Below are positions 16,028-24,589 of a DNA stretch of 64,000 nt, piece by piece (position 1 is the first letter of the stretch; the number at the start of each line of letters is the position of its first letter). A program made the position numbers and the translations under genes. The notes under the pieces were generated by a model. It had not been told where the DNA came from, did not search any database, and saw nothing but the letters and a program-made list of their open reading frames with translations. This DNA comes from Bacillota bacterium (GTDB lineage Bacteria; Bacillota; Sulfobacillia; JAJYWN01), in contig JAJYWN010000051.1 of the NCBI GenBank assembly GCA_021791495.1, positions 1-64,000 on the forward strand. The letters are read 5' to 3'.

Positions 16028-16509
16028 TAGGCGATTCAATAGTCTGTTCGTTGCTCTTGCCTACTCGCCCGATCCGGGTCCGCCAACCTCGAGAGCATGA
16101 ACCGCTATGGCTTCGGTCATCGCCAGGAGGGGGGCAGAGGAGAACCGCCAAAACGTGGCACCCCCACGCGGGGAAAACGCTAGGTTTTGTCTTTGTCAGA
16201 CTATTGGAGGCCGATTTCCGCCAAATTCTAGCGGTAACCACGAGACACCCATTGGCTTTTGGCGGAAAACCGCCCCAAACCCACCGTCCCAGAGTGCCAA
16301 CCGATAAATCTTAGCGATTTGCTCCTGAGACACCGCCAAATTCTGGCGATTCTCGTTCGGAGGATGCTCAGACAACCGGATTCCTCTCGGTCGGCGGCCG
16401 AACTGATCTCGACCTCAGTAGGAAGCTCTCAACCGCAGTTGCGGCTGGAGGCTCAGAACCGCATGGAGAGCCTTGATTCCCAAGGGTATCGGGACTTCGC
16501 GGACGTGGT
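16028..16509. other. intergenic region between two gene 3' ends
   Basis: A 480-bp stretch between the + strand membrane-protein gene and the - strand FG-GAP gene. It has no supported ORF. Its AT content is locally higher than in the genes, and its main content is the repeat cluster at 16144-16351. Confidence 0.6.
16144..16351. repeat. cluster A of a degenerate ~17-bp dyad repeat
   Basis: Six related elements at about 30-45 bp pitch: 16144-16160, 16174-16188 (AAAACGCTAGGTTTT), 16218-16234 (CCGCCAAATTCTAGCGG), 16257-16274 (with GGCGGAAAACCGCC), 16299-16320 (CCGATAAATCTTAGCGA) and 16332-16351 (CCGCCAAATTCTGGCGA). The consensus CCGCCAAATTCTAGCGG is an imperfect palindrome. The same element recurs at 40327-40531. 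Confidence 0.65.
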
Positions 16510-18402
16510 CTAACTCCCGACCACGCACCCATCTTCCCGACAGGCTCTGGGTGCCGCGTAGTCCACCTCGGGGATGAGCAAGTGGGCTTCCTGGGTGACG
16601 CCGAAGACCACTGCTACCGAGGCCGTTCCGGCGATGGCTGCCTGCCCGGTGGAGGCACCGTAGAGAATGGCCGCACCCGCGGCGTTGGTCCCGCTATCCG
16701 TCTCGGTTGCACTCAAAGGCTCCCGGCCGTCCTGGTAGCCGGCCGACGGCGCGCCGACCATGACCATGGCCGAATGCCGCGAAGAGGCGCCGGCTCCCAG
16801 AGACCAACCGAACTCCTCCCCCGCCGTCTGACCATTCAGTCGCTGCACAAGGGCACCGTCGCCGGCACGGAAGATGAAAACGCTGCCCGCCCAGTACCGG
16901 CCATCAGGAGAAGTCCAGGGCGCCCCGGCCGCGAAGCACGGGTCTGAACCGGCCAGCCCTCCGGCCACCGAGGTCCCCATCCCACCGCCGGCTTCCGGCC
17001 CATCGACCCTTGTGAGCACCGACCCGGTCCGGCCCGAGCAGACGAAAACGCTGCCGGCTTCTTCCCTCAACCCCGGCGAGGCGGACGGAGCCCCGATGAG
17101 CAAATCCGGCCGCGCGCCGCCGGTATGGGCCAGGGAAAAACCGAAACCGTCACCGGGCGAGATACCGTCGATCCGGTAAAGGAGGCGGCCGTCGGCGCCC
17201 GAAAAGACGTAGACGCTGCCGGCTTCCGTTCTTCCTTCTGGAGAGGCCCAGGGCGCGCCGGCAACGATGTCCGGGACGCCGTCACCGTCCAGGTCGGCTC
17301 CACCCATCACCGCGTAGCCGAAGGCGTCTCCAGCGGCTTCACCGTCCCAACGGGCGAGCAGCCTGCCATCGCGCCCGGAATAGAGGTAGGTGGAGCCGGC
17401 GTCCGTCCGGGCGCCGGGGTCGGTGGACGGGGCGCCGATGAGGATGTCCGGCACACCGTCACCATCAACGTCTCCCGCCCACGATACGGCCCACGCGAAC
17501 TGGTCCCAGACGCCCTCGCCGTTGAAACGGAGCGAAGCTTGGCAGGTCCCGCCGGACAAAGAGTAGGCGCTGCCGGCATTCGGGTGAAGACCGTCCGGGT
17601 CGGCGGACGGACTACCCACCAGGACGCTAGGGCCGGGGCCGAGGCCGGGGCCAAAGCCGGGACGGGGGCCGGGACGGGGGCCGGGACCGGAGCCAGGACG
17701 GGGGCCGGGATCGGAGCCAGGTCCAGGGCCGGCCGCGGACGGCGGCATCGCAACGGCGAAGCCGAACTCCTCGGGCTGTGATTGCCCGTCGCAGCGGAGG
17801 AGAGGGACGGCGGAGTCGGGCGAATAGACGTAAAGGCTACCGGCGTCCTCCAGTCCCCCTGGGGAGGATGACGGGGCGCCCGCCCCGGCGAAGTCTTGGG
17901 ACCGGTAACCAGAAAACCAGGTCGCGTAACCCAGTTGCCCTCCGCCCTCGACTCCGGTGTAGCGCCGTACGGGCACGAGATGCAGGTCGCTACCAGGCAC
18001 TCCGGGAGGAAGAGGACATAGAACGAAGGAAGCTTGACATGGCTGGGCGTCGATGCGCAGGCGCGCGGTCCGGGGGTCGGGGAAGTTTACATAAGCGGTG
18101 ACGGGAAAGGACAGTTCCCGCGCGGCGGTGAGGGTCGAAGGGCCGCAACGGAAGTGAAAGACATAGGTTACCAAGACCTCCAAAGCGACGGCCGCCTGCC
18201 CGTGCCCCACCGGCGTCACCACCGGCCCCTTGATGACGATCCCGCCTGGAAGGGGAGCGTAGTCGGTGAGCTGGCAGTCCGTGGATACCTCAGGAGGCGC
18301 CGGCCAGATGAAGCAGCCGGAGGCTATCTTGCAGCAATAGTCCAGGACCAGTTGTGCCTTGTGGCAGCCTATCCTGCTTGGGCGAAAGGCGTTGCCGTTC
18401 AC
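16510..18402 (-). CDS. FG-GAP (integrin-alpha-type) beta-propeller protein
   Basis: A roughly 630-residue protein. The first ~200 residues are a beta-rich domain with several cysteines (DYCCKIASGCFIW). The rest is a run of FG-GAP blades, each with a VLVGAPSAD / GSVYVFSG pattern and Ca-binding DxDGDGxPD loops (DVDGDGVPDILIGAP, DLDGDGVPDIVAGAP). A Gly/Pro/Arg repeat linker (GPGPRPGPRPG) sits between two blades. The start is GTG 18402 with GGGGA seven bases upstream; the ORF extends further but would overlap the cupin gene. No clear signal peptide is present with this start, so surface location is unproven. It ends the sugar-nucleotide operon. Confidence 0.82.
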   Translation of the reverse strand: MNGNAFRPSRIGCHKAQLVLDYCCKIASGCFIWPAPPEVSTDCQLTDYAPLPGGIVIKGPVVTPVGHGQAAVALEVLVTYVFHFRCGPSTLTAARELSFPVTAYVNFPDPRTARLRIDAQPCQASFVLCPLPPGVPGSDLHLVPVRRYTGVEGGGQLGYATWFSGYRSQDFAGAGAPSSSPGGLEDAGSLYVYSPDSAVPLLRCDGQSQPEEFGFAVAMPPSAAGPGPGSDPGPRPGSGPGPRPGPRPGFGPGLGPGPSVLVGSPSADPDGLHPNAGSAYSLSGGTCQASLRFNGEGVWDQFAWAVSWAGDVDGDGVPDILIGAPSTDPGARTDAGSTYLYSGRDGRLLARWDGEAAGDAFGYAVMGGADLDGDGVPDIVAGAPWASPEGRTEAGSVYVFSGADGRLLYRIDGISPGDGFGFSLAHTGGARPDLLIGAPSASPGLREEAGSVFVCSGRTGSVLTRVDGPEAGGGMGTSVAGGLAGSDPCFAAGAPWTSPDGRYWAGSVFIFRAGDGALVQRLNGQTAGEEFGWSLGAGASSRHSAMVMVGAPSAGYQDGREPLSATETDSGTNAAGAAILYGASTGQAAIAGTASVAVVFGVTQEAHLLIPEVDYAAPRACREDGCVVGS

Positions 18403-18427
18403 TGCGGGTTCCCCGCTTCCCCGCTTC

Positions 18428-18832
18428 CTATGGCTCCCAGGGATATGTGTCTGGATCCCTCGGGTCAAAGGCCTCGCTGATGTACGCCAGGAGCATCAAT
18501 GTTTCCGTTCCCGTGTTTCTCACGGCGTGGGCCACCATGGGCGGTATTCGCACGACCTCCGGCCGGCGGCCATCCAGCGGAATCCGCCCGGACGCGCCGG
18601 TGGACGGGTCTGACAGGCGAATTTCCGCCGCCCCCTGAAGAACACAGAACCATTCGGTCTTGCGTCGGTGGAAGTGGTTACCTTTGACCGCGCCCACCAC
18701 GGCTGTGGTCAAGTATACCTGGCCTTCTAGCGCCAGCGAGACCCACGGGGCACGGAAGACTTCCACCAACAGGCCGCGGTGGTCGGCGTGGATTTCCAGG
18801 GGAGTGACCGTAACCCCGTTGAGGTCAATCAT
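18428..18832 (-). CDS. cupin-fold sugar epimerase-like protein (WxcM/CapF C-terminal type)
   Basis: A 134-residue single-domain cupin starting at ATG 18832 (MIDLNGVTVTPLEIHADHRG), with VVGAVKGNHFHRRKTEWFCVLQGAAEIRL as the cupin motif and VVRIPPMVAHAVRNTG as the second. It resembles dTDP-4-dehydrorhamnose 3,5-epimerase/WxcM and the C-terminal domain of CapF. It overlaps rmlD by 8 bp (ATGATTGA). It probably epimerises or isomerises a nucleotide-linked keto-sugar in the same pathway as the adjacent reductase. Confidence 0.82.
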   Translation of the reverse strand: MIDLNGVTVTPLEIHADHRGLLVEVFRAPWVSLALEGQVYLTTAVVGAVKGNHFHRRKTEWFCVLQGAAEIRLSDPSTGASGRIPLDGRRPEVVRIPPMVAHAVRNTGTETLMLLAYISEAFDPRDPDTYPWEP

Positions 18833-19826
18833 CAGGCCCAACCCCTTGGCGGACTTCCTCGCGCACGCCTTCGTCGAGCGACGGGAGACTGCATCCCAGA
18901 GTCCCCTGGGCCTTCCCGACCAGGAGCGAGACATCGGCCGGCCTCACCGCCCGTCCCCTGACCACGGCGGGCGAGTTGTCGGCGGGCGAGTGGTCGGGAC
19001 CGCAAACGGACATAACGGGGCGCAGAAGGCGGTCCGTTTCGTCCTTGGGCAGGTCCAACTCATGGGCCACCGCCAGGGCGAATTCGTAGCGGTTGCACCT
19101 GGTAGTCCCACCCATGTGAAAGAGGCCGGTCAAGCCACGCTCGGCTACCTCGGCGACGCCTCTGGCCAGAGCACTGACGGACAGCGGCGAGGAGAATTGG
19201 TCCAACACCAGGTCCAGAGGTGCCCCCCGCCCCCCGTTCGCACCGGCATCGGCCCCGGCGTCAATCCGTGCTCTCCGGCAGGTTTCAACGACGCGATTGA
19301 ACAGCCCTTTTCCGTCCGGCCGCATCCCGAAAAAGGTGGTCCTCAAGATGGCGTGGTCGGCGCCACCCGACACGGCGGCGATCTCCCCCGCGCGCTTGGT
19401 CACCCCGTACCAGTTGCACGGATGGGGCAGGTCGCCTTCACGATAGAGTCCCCGGCGACCGTCGAAGACATAATCCGTGGAAATGTAGACAAGGAGCGCT
19501 CCGACAGCCGCCGCCGCCGCCGCCAGATGGGCCGTACCACAGGCGTTCACCCGCCAGGCCAACTCCGGCTCGGTCTCGCACCGGTCCACGTCGGTCAGCG
19601 CCGCAGTGTGGATGATGACCTCCGGTCGCAGACCCGCTACTAGGTCGCACACGCCCGGCCGGTCGACCAGATCCACGACCTCGTGACTGCAGGAGGGAGT
19701 CTTGGCCTGCCGTCCCGGCTCGTGATGGAGAAGGGCGACGGGTTCGAGGGCCAGACTGACCGACAGAGCGCCCAGGAGGCGCTCTCCGAGGAAACCGCCC
19801 GCGCCCGTGACCAAGACCCGCTTCAA
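18825..19826 (-). CDS. rmlD: dTDP-4-dehydrorhamnose reductase-like protein
   Basis: A 333-residue SDR of the RmlD type: RVLVTGAGGFLGERLLGAL (NAD(P)-binding), VIHTAALTDVDRCE, the catalytic-site strand LVYISTDYVFDGRRGLY with YxxxK as YGVTKRAGE, and AILRTTFFG. The TTG start at 19826 overlaps the upstream stop (TTGA), so it is translationally coupled to the epimerase gene. A short Ala/Gly/Asp insertion (DAGADAGANGGRG) lies near residue 225. With the cupin gene it would make a 6-deoxyhexose nucleotide. Confidence 0.85.
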   Translation of the reverse strand: MKRVLVTGAGGFLGERLLGALSVSLALEPVALLHHEPGRQAKTPSCSHEVVDLVDRPGVCDLVAGLRPEVIIHTAALTDVDRCETEPELAWRVNACGTAHLAAAAAAVGALLVYISTDYVFDGRRGLYREGDLPHPCNWYGVTKRAGEIAAVSGGADHAILRTTFFGMRPDGKGLFNRVVETCRRARIDAGADAGANGGRGAPLDLVLDQFSSPLSVSALARGVAEVAERGLTGLFHMGGTTRCNRYEFALAVAHELDLPKDETDRLLRPVMSVCGPDHSPADNSPAVVRGRAVRPADVSLLVGKAQGTLGCSLPSLDEGVREEVRQGVGPDD

Positions 19827-20833
19827 GGGGTCCGCCCCGCTTCCACCGAAGGTGTCACCGCGGTCGCCCCTTGCCGCGAGCGTGTCCAGGCTACCGTACG
19901 GCGGATCCCTTCCTCCAGGCCCACCACGGGCCGCCAACCCAAGAGGCGGTGGACCTTCCCGTAGTCGCACACCAACCGCCCTATCTCGCTGCGCGGGTGC
20001 AGGGGAGGGACATGCCGGATGGGAACCTTCCGCGCCCCGCTTTCCACCACGCTATCACGCACCTTGGAGGCCAGGTCGATAATGGCGGTGTCCTGGCCTG
20101 TTCCCGCATTCAGTATCTGCCCGACGGCTTGTTCGGCCAGGGACGCCCGGCAGATGAACTCAACACAGTCCCCGACGTACATGAGGTCTCGGGTCTGGGA
20201 CCCATTTCCGTAAACGTTAAGTGGAAGCCCGCGCAAGGCCCTGTCCGTAAAGATGGCCACTACGCCGCCTTCCGCATCGGCGCGCTGGAAAGGACCGTAG
20301 GTGTTGAAAGGACGGAGGACAGTGACCGGTAGGCCGTAGGCGCGACAGTACCCCAGAGCCAACTCCTCCGCGGCGAGCTTGGCGGCGGCGTAGGGGGAGC
20401 GGGGTTCCACCGGGTGAGTCTCGTCGATGGCCTTCCCCTCCACCGCCGGAGCGTACACCATGCAGGTGCTGACCATAACGAGGCGGACATGGTGCCGCCG
20501 GCATTGTTCCAGTATCTCGTGGGCACCGGCCACGTTGGTAGCGAAATCGCGTCCGGGATCGTCCAGACTGGATTGGACATTCACCTGACCGGCCAGGTGC
20601 AGGCACAGTTCAGGAGCGGCCGGGGTCCCAAAGAACCGTGACAATGCTGCCCTGTCTCCCACGCCGGCCACCGTCAGCCCCTCGAAGTTCGGGGAGGCTT
20701 CGCATTCGGCGAGGTTCTGGCGGTTCCCGCTGGATAGATCGTCGATGACGCCCACGCGGTGGCCGGCGAACAGGAACCTCTTGACCACCCATCGACCAAT
20801 GAATCCGGCCCCGCCAGTCACCAGGATCCTCAT
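19823..20833 (-). CDS. NAD-dependent epimerase/dehydratase (GalE-like SDR)
   Basis: A 336-residue extended SDR: MRILVTGGAGFIGRWVVKRFLFAG, VIDDLSSGNRQNL, LHLAGQVNVQSSLDDP, the active-site YAAAK (PRSPYAAAKLAAEEL), and LRPFNTYGP. The pattern matches UDP-glucose 4-epimerase or UDP-glucuronate epimerase/decarboxylase relatives. The ATG at 20833 overlaps the neighbouring gene's stop. Together with the next gene it supplies nucleotide sugars for the glycosyltransferases upstream on the same strand; the exact sugar is not determinable. Confidence 0.85.
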   Translation of the reverse strand: MRILVTGGAGFIGRWVVKRFLFAGHRVGVIDDLSSGNRQNLAECEASPNFEGLTVAGVGDRAALSRFFGTPAAPELCLHLAGQVNVQSSLDDPGRDFATNVAGAHEILEQCRRHHVRLVMVSTCMVYAPAVEGKAIDETHPVEPRSPYAAAKLAAEELALGYCRAYGLPVTVLRPFNTYGPFQRADAEGGVVAIFTDRALRGLPLNVYGNGSQTRDLMYVGDCVEFICRASLAEQAVGQILNAGTGQDTAIIDLASKVRDSVVESGARKVPIRHVPPLHPRSEIGRLVCDYGKVHRLLGWRPVVGLEEGIRRTVAWTRSRQGATAVTPSVEAGRTP

Positions 20834-20835
20834 TT

Positions 20836-21846
20836 TCACCACTGCTCCAGACCGGCCGCCGGACCGGAGATCGGCGACCCGGGAGAACGGCCGAGGAACT
20901 TCTCATACCAGGCGATGGTCCGGCGTAGCCCTTCGGTTAACGTGTATTGCGGTTCCCATCCAGTCAGAGCCTTGATTCTCGAGATGTCCGCTAACAACCG
21001 GGGCAGATCGCCCTGACGGGCTTTCGTCTTCACTATCGACGACGGGGAGCCTGTCAGATCGATGATGATCCGGGCGAGCGACTCGATACTGGTCTCCGTG
21101 CCCGTCCCTATATTCAGCGTCTGTCCGGCCAGGCGGTCGCGGCCGTCCAGGACCTGGCAGTAAGCCCTGACCGCGTCCTTCACGTACATGAAGTCCCTGG
21201 TCTGGGTGCCTTCACCCTGGATGGTCAGGGGCTGACCTCCGAGGGCCTTCGCAATGAAGGACGGGATGACCGCGGCGTGGCCGGCGGTATTCTGGTTCTC
21301 CCCGAAGGTGTTGAAGTTCCGGATGATGATCACAGGATAGCCGTACCACTGGTAAAGGGACTGGCAGTGCTTCTCCGCGGCCAGTTTGGTCACAGCGTAG
21401 ACGCTCTTCGGGTAAGATGGGTGATCTTCGTCCAGGGGAACGTACCGCGGCGCCCCGTAGACCTCTGGGGAGGAAGCGTAGATCAGGACCGGCCGCCGTT
21501 CGCTGGCCATCAGAACGCGGGCCAGGTGGAACGTCCCTTGTTCGTTGTTTTGGAAATACCTCCAAGGCTGCTCCATGGACTCGTCGATTGATACGTAGGC
21601 CGCCAGGTGGATGACGGCGTCTACCTCCCAACGGTTGAGGTCGTGAGTAGTGAGATCCTGAAAACGGCGCCGGTGCAGTTGAACCTTGGCGGCGGCCTCG
21701 TCGGAAGGTAGGAAGGGGTCTGGTACGTCGAAGTGCCGGGAGAAGTTGTCAACGGCAATAACCCGCTCCACATCCTGACGGCGGACCAAGGCGTCAACCA
21801 GATGGACCCCGTAGAGGCCGGCCGCCCCTGTTACCAACACTCGCAG
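20836..21846 (-). CDS. NAD-dependent epimerase/dehydratase, probable CTG start
   Basis: An extended SDR of about 336 residues: RVLVTGAAGLYGVHLVDALV, VIHLAAYVSIDESMEQP, YPKSVYAVTKLAAEKHCQ (YxxxK), IIIRNFNTFGENQNT. Related to UDP-glucose/UDP-GlcNAc 4-epimerases and dTDP-glucose 4,6-dehydratase-like proteins. The family start (M)RVLVTG aligns with CTG 21846, six bases after AAGGGGGGA; the in-frame GTG at 21873 lacks an SD. It is the first gene of a five-gene - strand operon ending with the FG-GAP gene. Confidence 0.83.
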   Translation of the reverse strand: MRVLVTGAAGLYGVHLVDALVRRQDVERVIAVDNFSRHFDVPDPFLPSDEAAAKVQLHRRRFQDLTTHDLNRWEVDAVIHLAAYVSIDESMEQPWRYFQNNEQGTFHLARVLMASERRPVLIYASSPEVYGAPRYVPLDEDHPSYPKSVYAVTKLAAEKHCQSLYQWYGYPVIIIRNFNTFGENQNTAGHAAVIPSFIAKALGGQPLTIQGEGTQTRDFMYVKDAVRAYCQVLDGRDRLAGQTLNIGTGTETSIESLARIIIDLTGSPSSIVKTKARQGDLPRLLADISRIKALTGWEPQYTLTEGLRRTIAWYEKFLGRSPGSPISGPAAGLEQW

Positions 21847-21973
21847 GGCGATTCCCCCCTTACCTATCAGCACATTCTGTAAACACGGTTCATTCTATGA
21901 CGAGGTACCCAAAAGGGTCCCGCCCGGACGGGACGTTGGCCCCCCATCCACCATAAGTTGGGATGAGGATGAA

Positions 21974-23419
21974 GTGATCCGGCCCAGGGCCGGCGCGGGA
22001 GGGCTAATCTTGGACGGCGGACCATTGAATGGTGGGTTGGGAGCCAGCATCATCGTCACCACCTACAACCAGCTTCCCTATACGAAAATGTGCCTGGAGA
22101 GCATTGCGGCCTTCGTCCCGGCGGGTTACGAGCTTGTCGTGGTGGATAACGCGTCCGCGGACGGGACGCGGGAGTACCTGAAGGGATTGGCGGCGGCCGA
22201 TCCGGGAATGAAGGTGATCTTCAACCGGCGCAACCGGGGTTTCCCCGCCGCCGCGAACCAAGGTCTCCGGGCAGCGTCCAAGGATGTCTTGGTGCTGCTA
22301 AATAACGACATGGTGGTCTCCCGGAACTGGATGGAGAACCTGTTGAACTGCCTGGCTGAAGCGGGAGCGGGAATGGTTGGCCCCATGTGCAACTTCATCT
22401 CGGGTGCCCAGAGGATCCCCACCACCTATAAGGACATGGGCGAGATGCACGCGTTCGCGGAGGCTTTCAACCGGCCCGACCCGTCCAAGTGGCGGCGGGC
22501 CACGCGGTTGGGCGGAGGATCATTGGCCATTTCAAGGAAGTTGGTGGAGGCCGTCGGCTACTTCGACGAACGTTTCACCCCTGGGAACTATGAAGACGAT
22601 GACTATTCGCTACGGGCCGTAGCTGCTGGTTTCAAGCTCTTCATCGCGGGGGACACTTTCGTCCACCATTTTGGCAACACCACCTTACGGCGGGACGGAG
22701 ACAAGGCTTACGAGAACCTGCTCGAACGGAACGGGCGGCTCCTGACCGCCAAGTGGCACACAGATGATTGCGGGGTGGCCTATTTTCGGAGCGCTCTGGC
22801 TGATGCGGTGCCACCCGGGGGCTCACGGGCTTTGGACCTGTGCTGTAAGGCCGGCGCCCTCGGGCTGGAACTAAAGAACCGGGGCCTGTCGGAAGTGGTG
22901 GGAGTGGAGACCGGACGGCGCCTGGCGATGGTGGCGACGCACAGCCTTGACCGTGTGTTTCTGGCTTCCCCCGAGAGAGTGCGCCTGCCGTATCCAGAAG
23001 GCTATTTCGATCGGGTCGTGGTCGCGGGCGCCTTCGAGCGCGCCCATGACCCGTGGCGGCTCCTCCGGTCCGTGGCCGGATGGCTGGCTCCCGGAGGTTA
23101 CCTGGTGACAATGGTGCCAAACGTCAGCCACGTCAGCGTCCTGGCCAACCTCCTGGGGGGGCGGTGGGATTACGGGCTGGGGGGTGTCCTTCAGCCGCCG
23201 CACCTGCGTTTTTTCACGATGTCAACCTTCGTGCGGGGGCTGCGGGAGGCAGGCTTCCAGATGGTCAGCGCGAGGGGTTTGGGTGGAGAACTCAATGAGA
23301 CCACCCTTGACTTCCTACGGGACCTGGAAGCCGTCGCTCGAAAATACGGGCTGGCGCCGGGGAATCTGCCCATGGAGGGGCAGGCCTTGGAGCTACTGGT
23401 GGTGGCCAAACGCACGTGA
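21974..23419 (+). CDS. GT2 glycosyltransferase fused to a class I methyltransferase
   Basis: A 481-residue fusion. Residues ~16-250 form a GT2 (GT-A) domain: ASIIVTTYNQLPYTKMCLESI, VVDNASADGTREYL, the DxD-like VLLNNDMVVSRNW, and GNYEDDDYSLRAVAAGFKLF. Residues ~265-480 form a SAM-dependent methyltransferase (GSRALDLCCKAGALGLELKN, then LPYPEGYFDRVVVAGAFERAHDPWRLL). A nucleotide-sugar glycosyltransfer followed by O-methylation on one chain is plausible. The GTG start at 21974 is the family-compatible choice. Its 3' end overlaps the convergent GT2-TPR gene by 27 bp. Confidence 0.85.
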   Translation: MIRPRAGAGGLILDGGPLNGGLGASIIVTTYNQLPYTKMCLESIAAFVPAGYELVVVDNASADGTREYLKGLAAADPGMKVIFNRRNRGFPAAANQGLRAASKDVLVLLNNDMVVSRNWMENLLNCLAEAGAGMVGPMCNFISGAQRIPTTYKDMGEMHAFAEAFNRPDPSKWRRATRLGGGSLAISRKLVEAVGYFDERFTPGNYEDDDYSLRAVAAGFKLFIAGDTFVHHFGNTTLRRDGDKAYENLLERNGRLLTAKWHTDDCGVAYFRSALADAVPPGGSRALDLCCKAGALGLELKNRGLSEVVGVETGRRLAMVATHSLDRVFLASPERVRLPYPEGYFDRVVVAGAFERAHDPWRLLRSVAGWLAPGGYLVTMVPNVSHVSVLANLLGGRWDYGLGGVLQPPHLRFFTMSTFVRGLREAGFQMVSARGLGGELNETTLDFLRDLEAVARKYGLAPGNLPMEGQALELLVVAKRT

Positions 23420-24589
23420 GGGGCGGGCGAGGGTGTCCGTGAGGGACTGTCTCATCCCCTGGAGCCGGTGCAGTAGTGGTGTCGCCGCGGACGTGGCCGC
23501 GGCCTCGACCGAGGCGTTATCCCCAGTCGCGACCGTGTCAGTTCCCTCAGGCTCGCATCCGGCTGCGGTGATGGCCAACTCAAGCCAGGTGAGGGCCACT
23601 CCGAGGACGGCCCGGTCTCCCCCCACTCCCGAGAAAGAGCTGTAGCGTGGGGGAGCCGGGCCCAGACTCAGGCATCTCTCAAAGCACTTGCGGCCGGCGG
23701 CGGTCCGTCCCGCCTGGAACTCCAGGCCGCCCAGGAGGAACCAGAGGTCGGTGAAGTCCGGGTAGAGCCGGATACCCTCCCGGAGCACCTCTCTTGCCTC
23801 ACGGTAACCGCCCTGGTAAAGGTGGCAGAGAGCCACCTTAGCCAAGAGGTCGCCGTGCCTTGGCTCTGTCGGTCCCCAATGGCCCAGAGCGATCTGAAAA
23901 TGGGATAGGGCCCCGGGGTAGTCGGCCGAACCGAGCAGTTCGGCGCCCAGGCAATAATGCAGGAAGGGGTCGTCCGGCCGCCGTTCCAGTTCTTTCGAGA
24001 GCAGGCGGCGGTTGCGGGTCCCTTTCTGTTTCGAGACCATCCGGCCATCGAGATAGCCGTAGTGGAGAATGCGCAAGGGCGCCAGAGCCGTGCCTTCCGG
24101 TTCGAAATCACCTGTCAGTTCCTCGTGGATGGCGCCTTTGAACCGGTAGCAGGGGCGGTTCCGGAAAAGGGAAAGGCGGAGGTCCCGGACGAAATCCCTG
24201 GCCGGGACCGTGGCTACGGTGGCCGTGGCGGCCGGAGTGGCCGCTCCCAGGAAGCTGATGATCGGGAGGTGGTAGGCCTCAACATCTGTCTGGAGGAGTG
24301 GCCGCACCTGATCCCGGTCGTCCGGATGAAGCTCCTCGTCGGCGTCCAGCATCAGGACCCACCGGCCGGTGGCCCGGCCTATGGCGTAATTCCGGGCGGC
24401 AGCGAAATCGTCCGTCCACGGGAAGTCATAGACCAGGGCGCCAAGGTCGCGAGCGATGGTTTTCGTGTCGTCGGTGGAACCCGTGTCCACCACCACTACT
24501 TCGTCCGCCACCCCGGAAACGCTGGTAAGGCACCTGGGCAGGTCCGCCTCTTCGTCGCGAACCACAACGCAAACGGTTAACAGGTTCAC
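23393..24589 (-). CDS. GT2 glycosyltransferase with C-terminal TPR-like helices
   Basis: A 398-residue protein. The N-terminal GT2 domain (LLTVCVVVRDEEADLPRCLTSV, VVVVDTGSTDDTKTIARD, YDFPWTDDFAAARNYA, the DxD in WVLMLDADEELHPDD) is followed by alpha-helical repeats (about residues 190-330). This GT2-TPR architecture is shared with SunS-type peptide glycosyltransferases. GTG 24589 overlaps the upstream stop by 4 bp. It is the last of three consecutive paralogous GT2-TPR genes, all - strand and coupled. Confidence 0.88.
   Translation of the reverse strand: MNLLTVCVVVRDEEADLPRCLTSVSGVADEVVVVDTGSTDDTKTIARDLGALVYDFPWTDDFAAARNYAIGRATGRWVLMLDADEELHPDDRDQVRPLLQTDVEAYHLPIISFLGAATPAATATVATVPARDFVRDLRLSLFRNRPCYRFKGAIHEELTGDFEPEGTALAPLRILHYGYLDGRMVSKQKGTRNRRLLSKELERRPDDPFLHYCLGAELLGSADYPGALSHFQIALGHWGPTEPRHGDLLAKVALCHLYQGGYREAREVLREGIRLYPDFTDLWFLLGGLEFQAGRTAAGRKCFERCLSLGPAPPRYSSFSGVGGDRAVLGVALTWLELAITAAGCEPEGTDTVATGDNASVEAAATSAATPLLHRLQGMRQSLTDTLARPSRAFGHHQ

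Noticed and set aside
15609-16039. Longer - strand frames extending the TIGR04076 gene
   Set aside because: Family homology begins at the GTG 15608 with a good SD; upstream sequence overlaps the + strand membrane-protein gene.
16144-16351. Repeat cluster A as a degenerate CRISPR array
   Set aside because: Repeats are too diverged, occur in both orientations, spacing varies and no cas gene is in the window.
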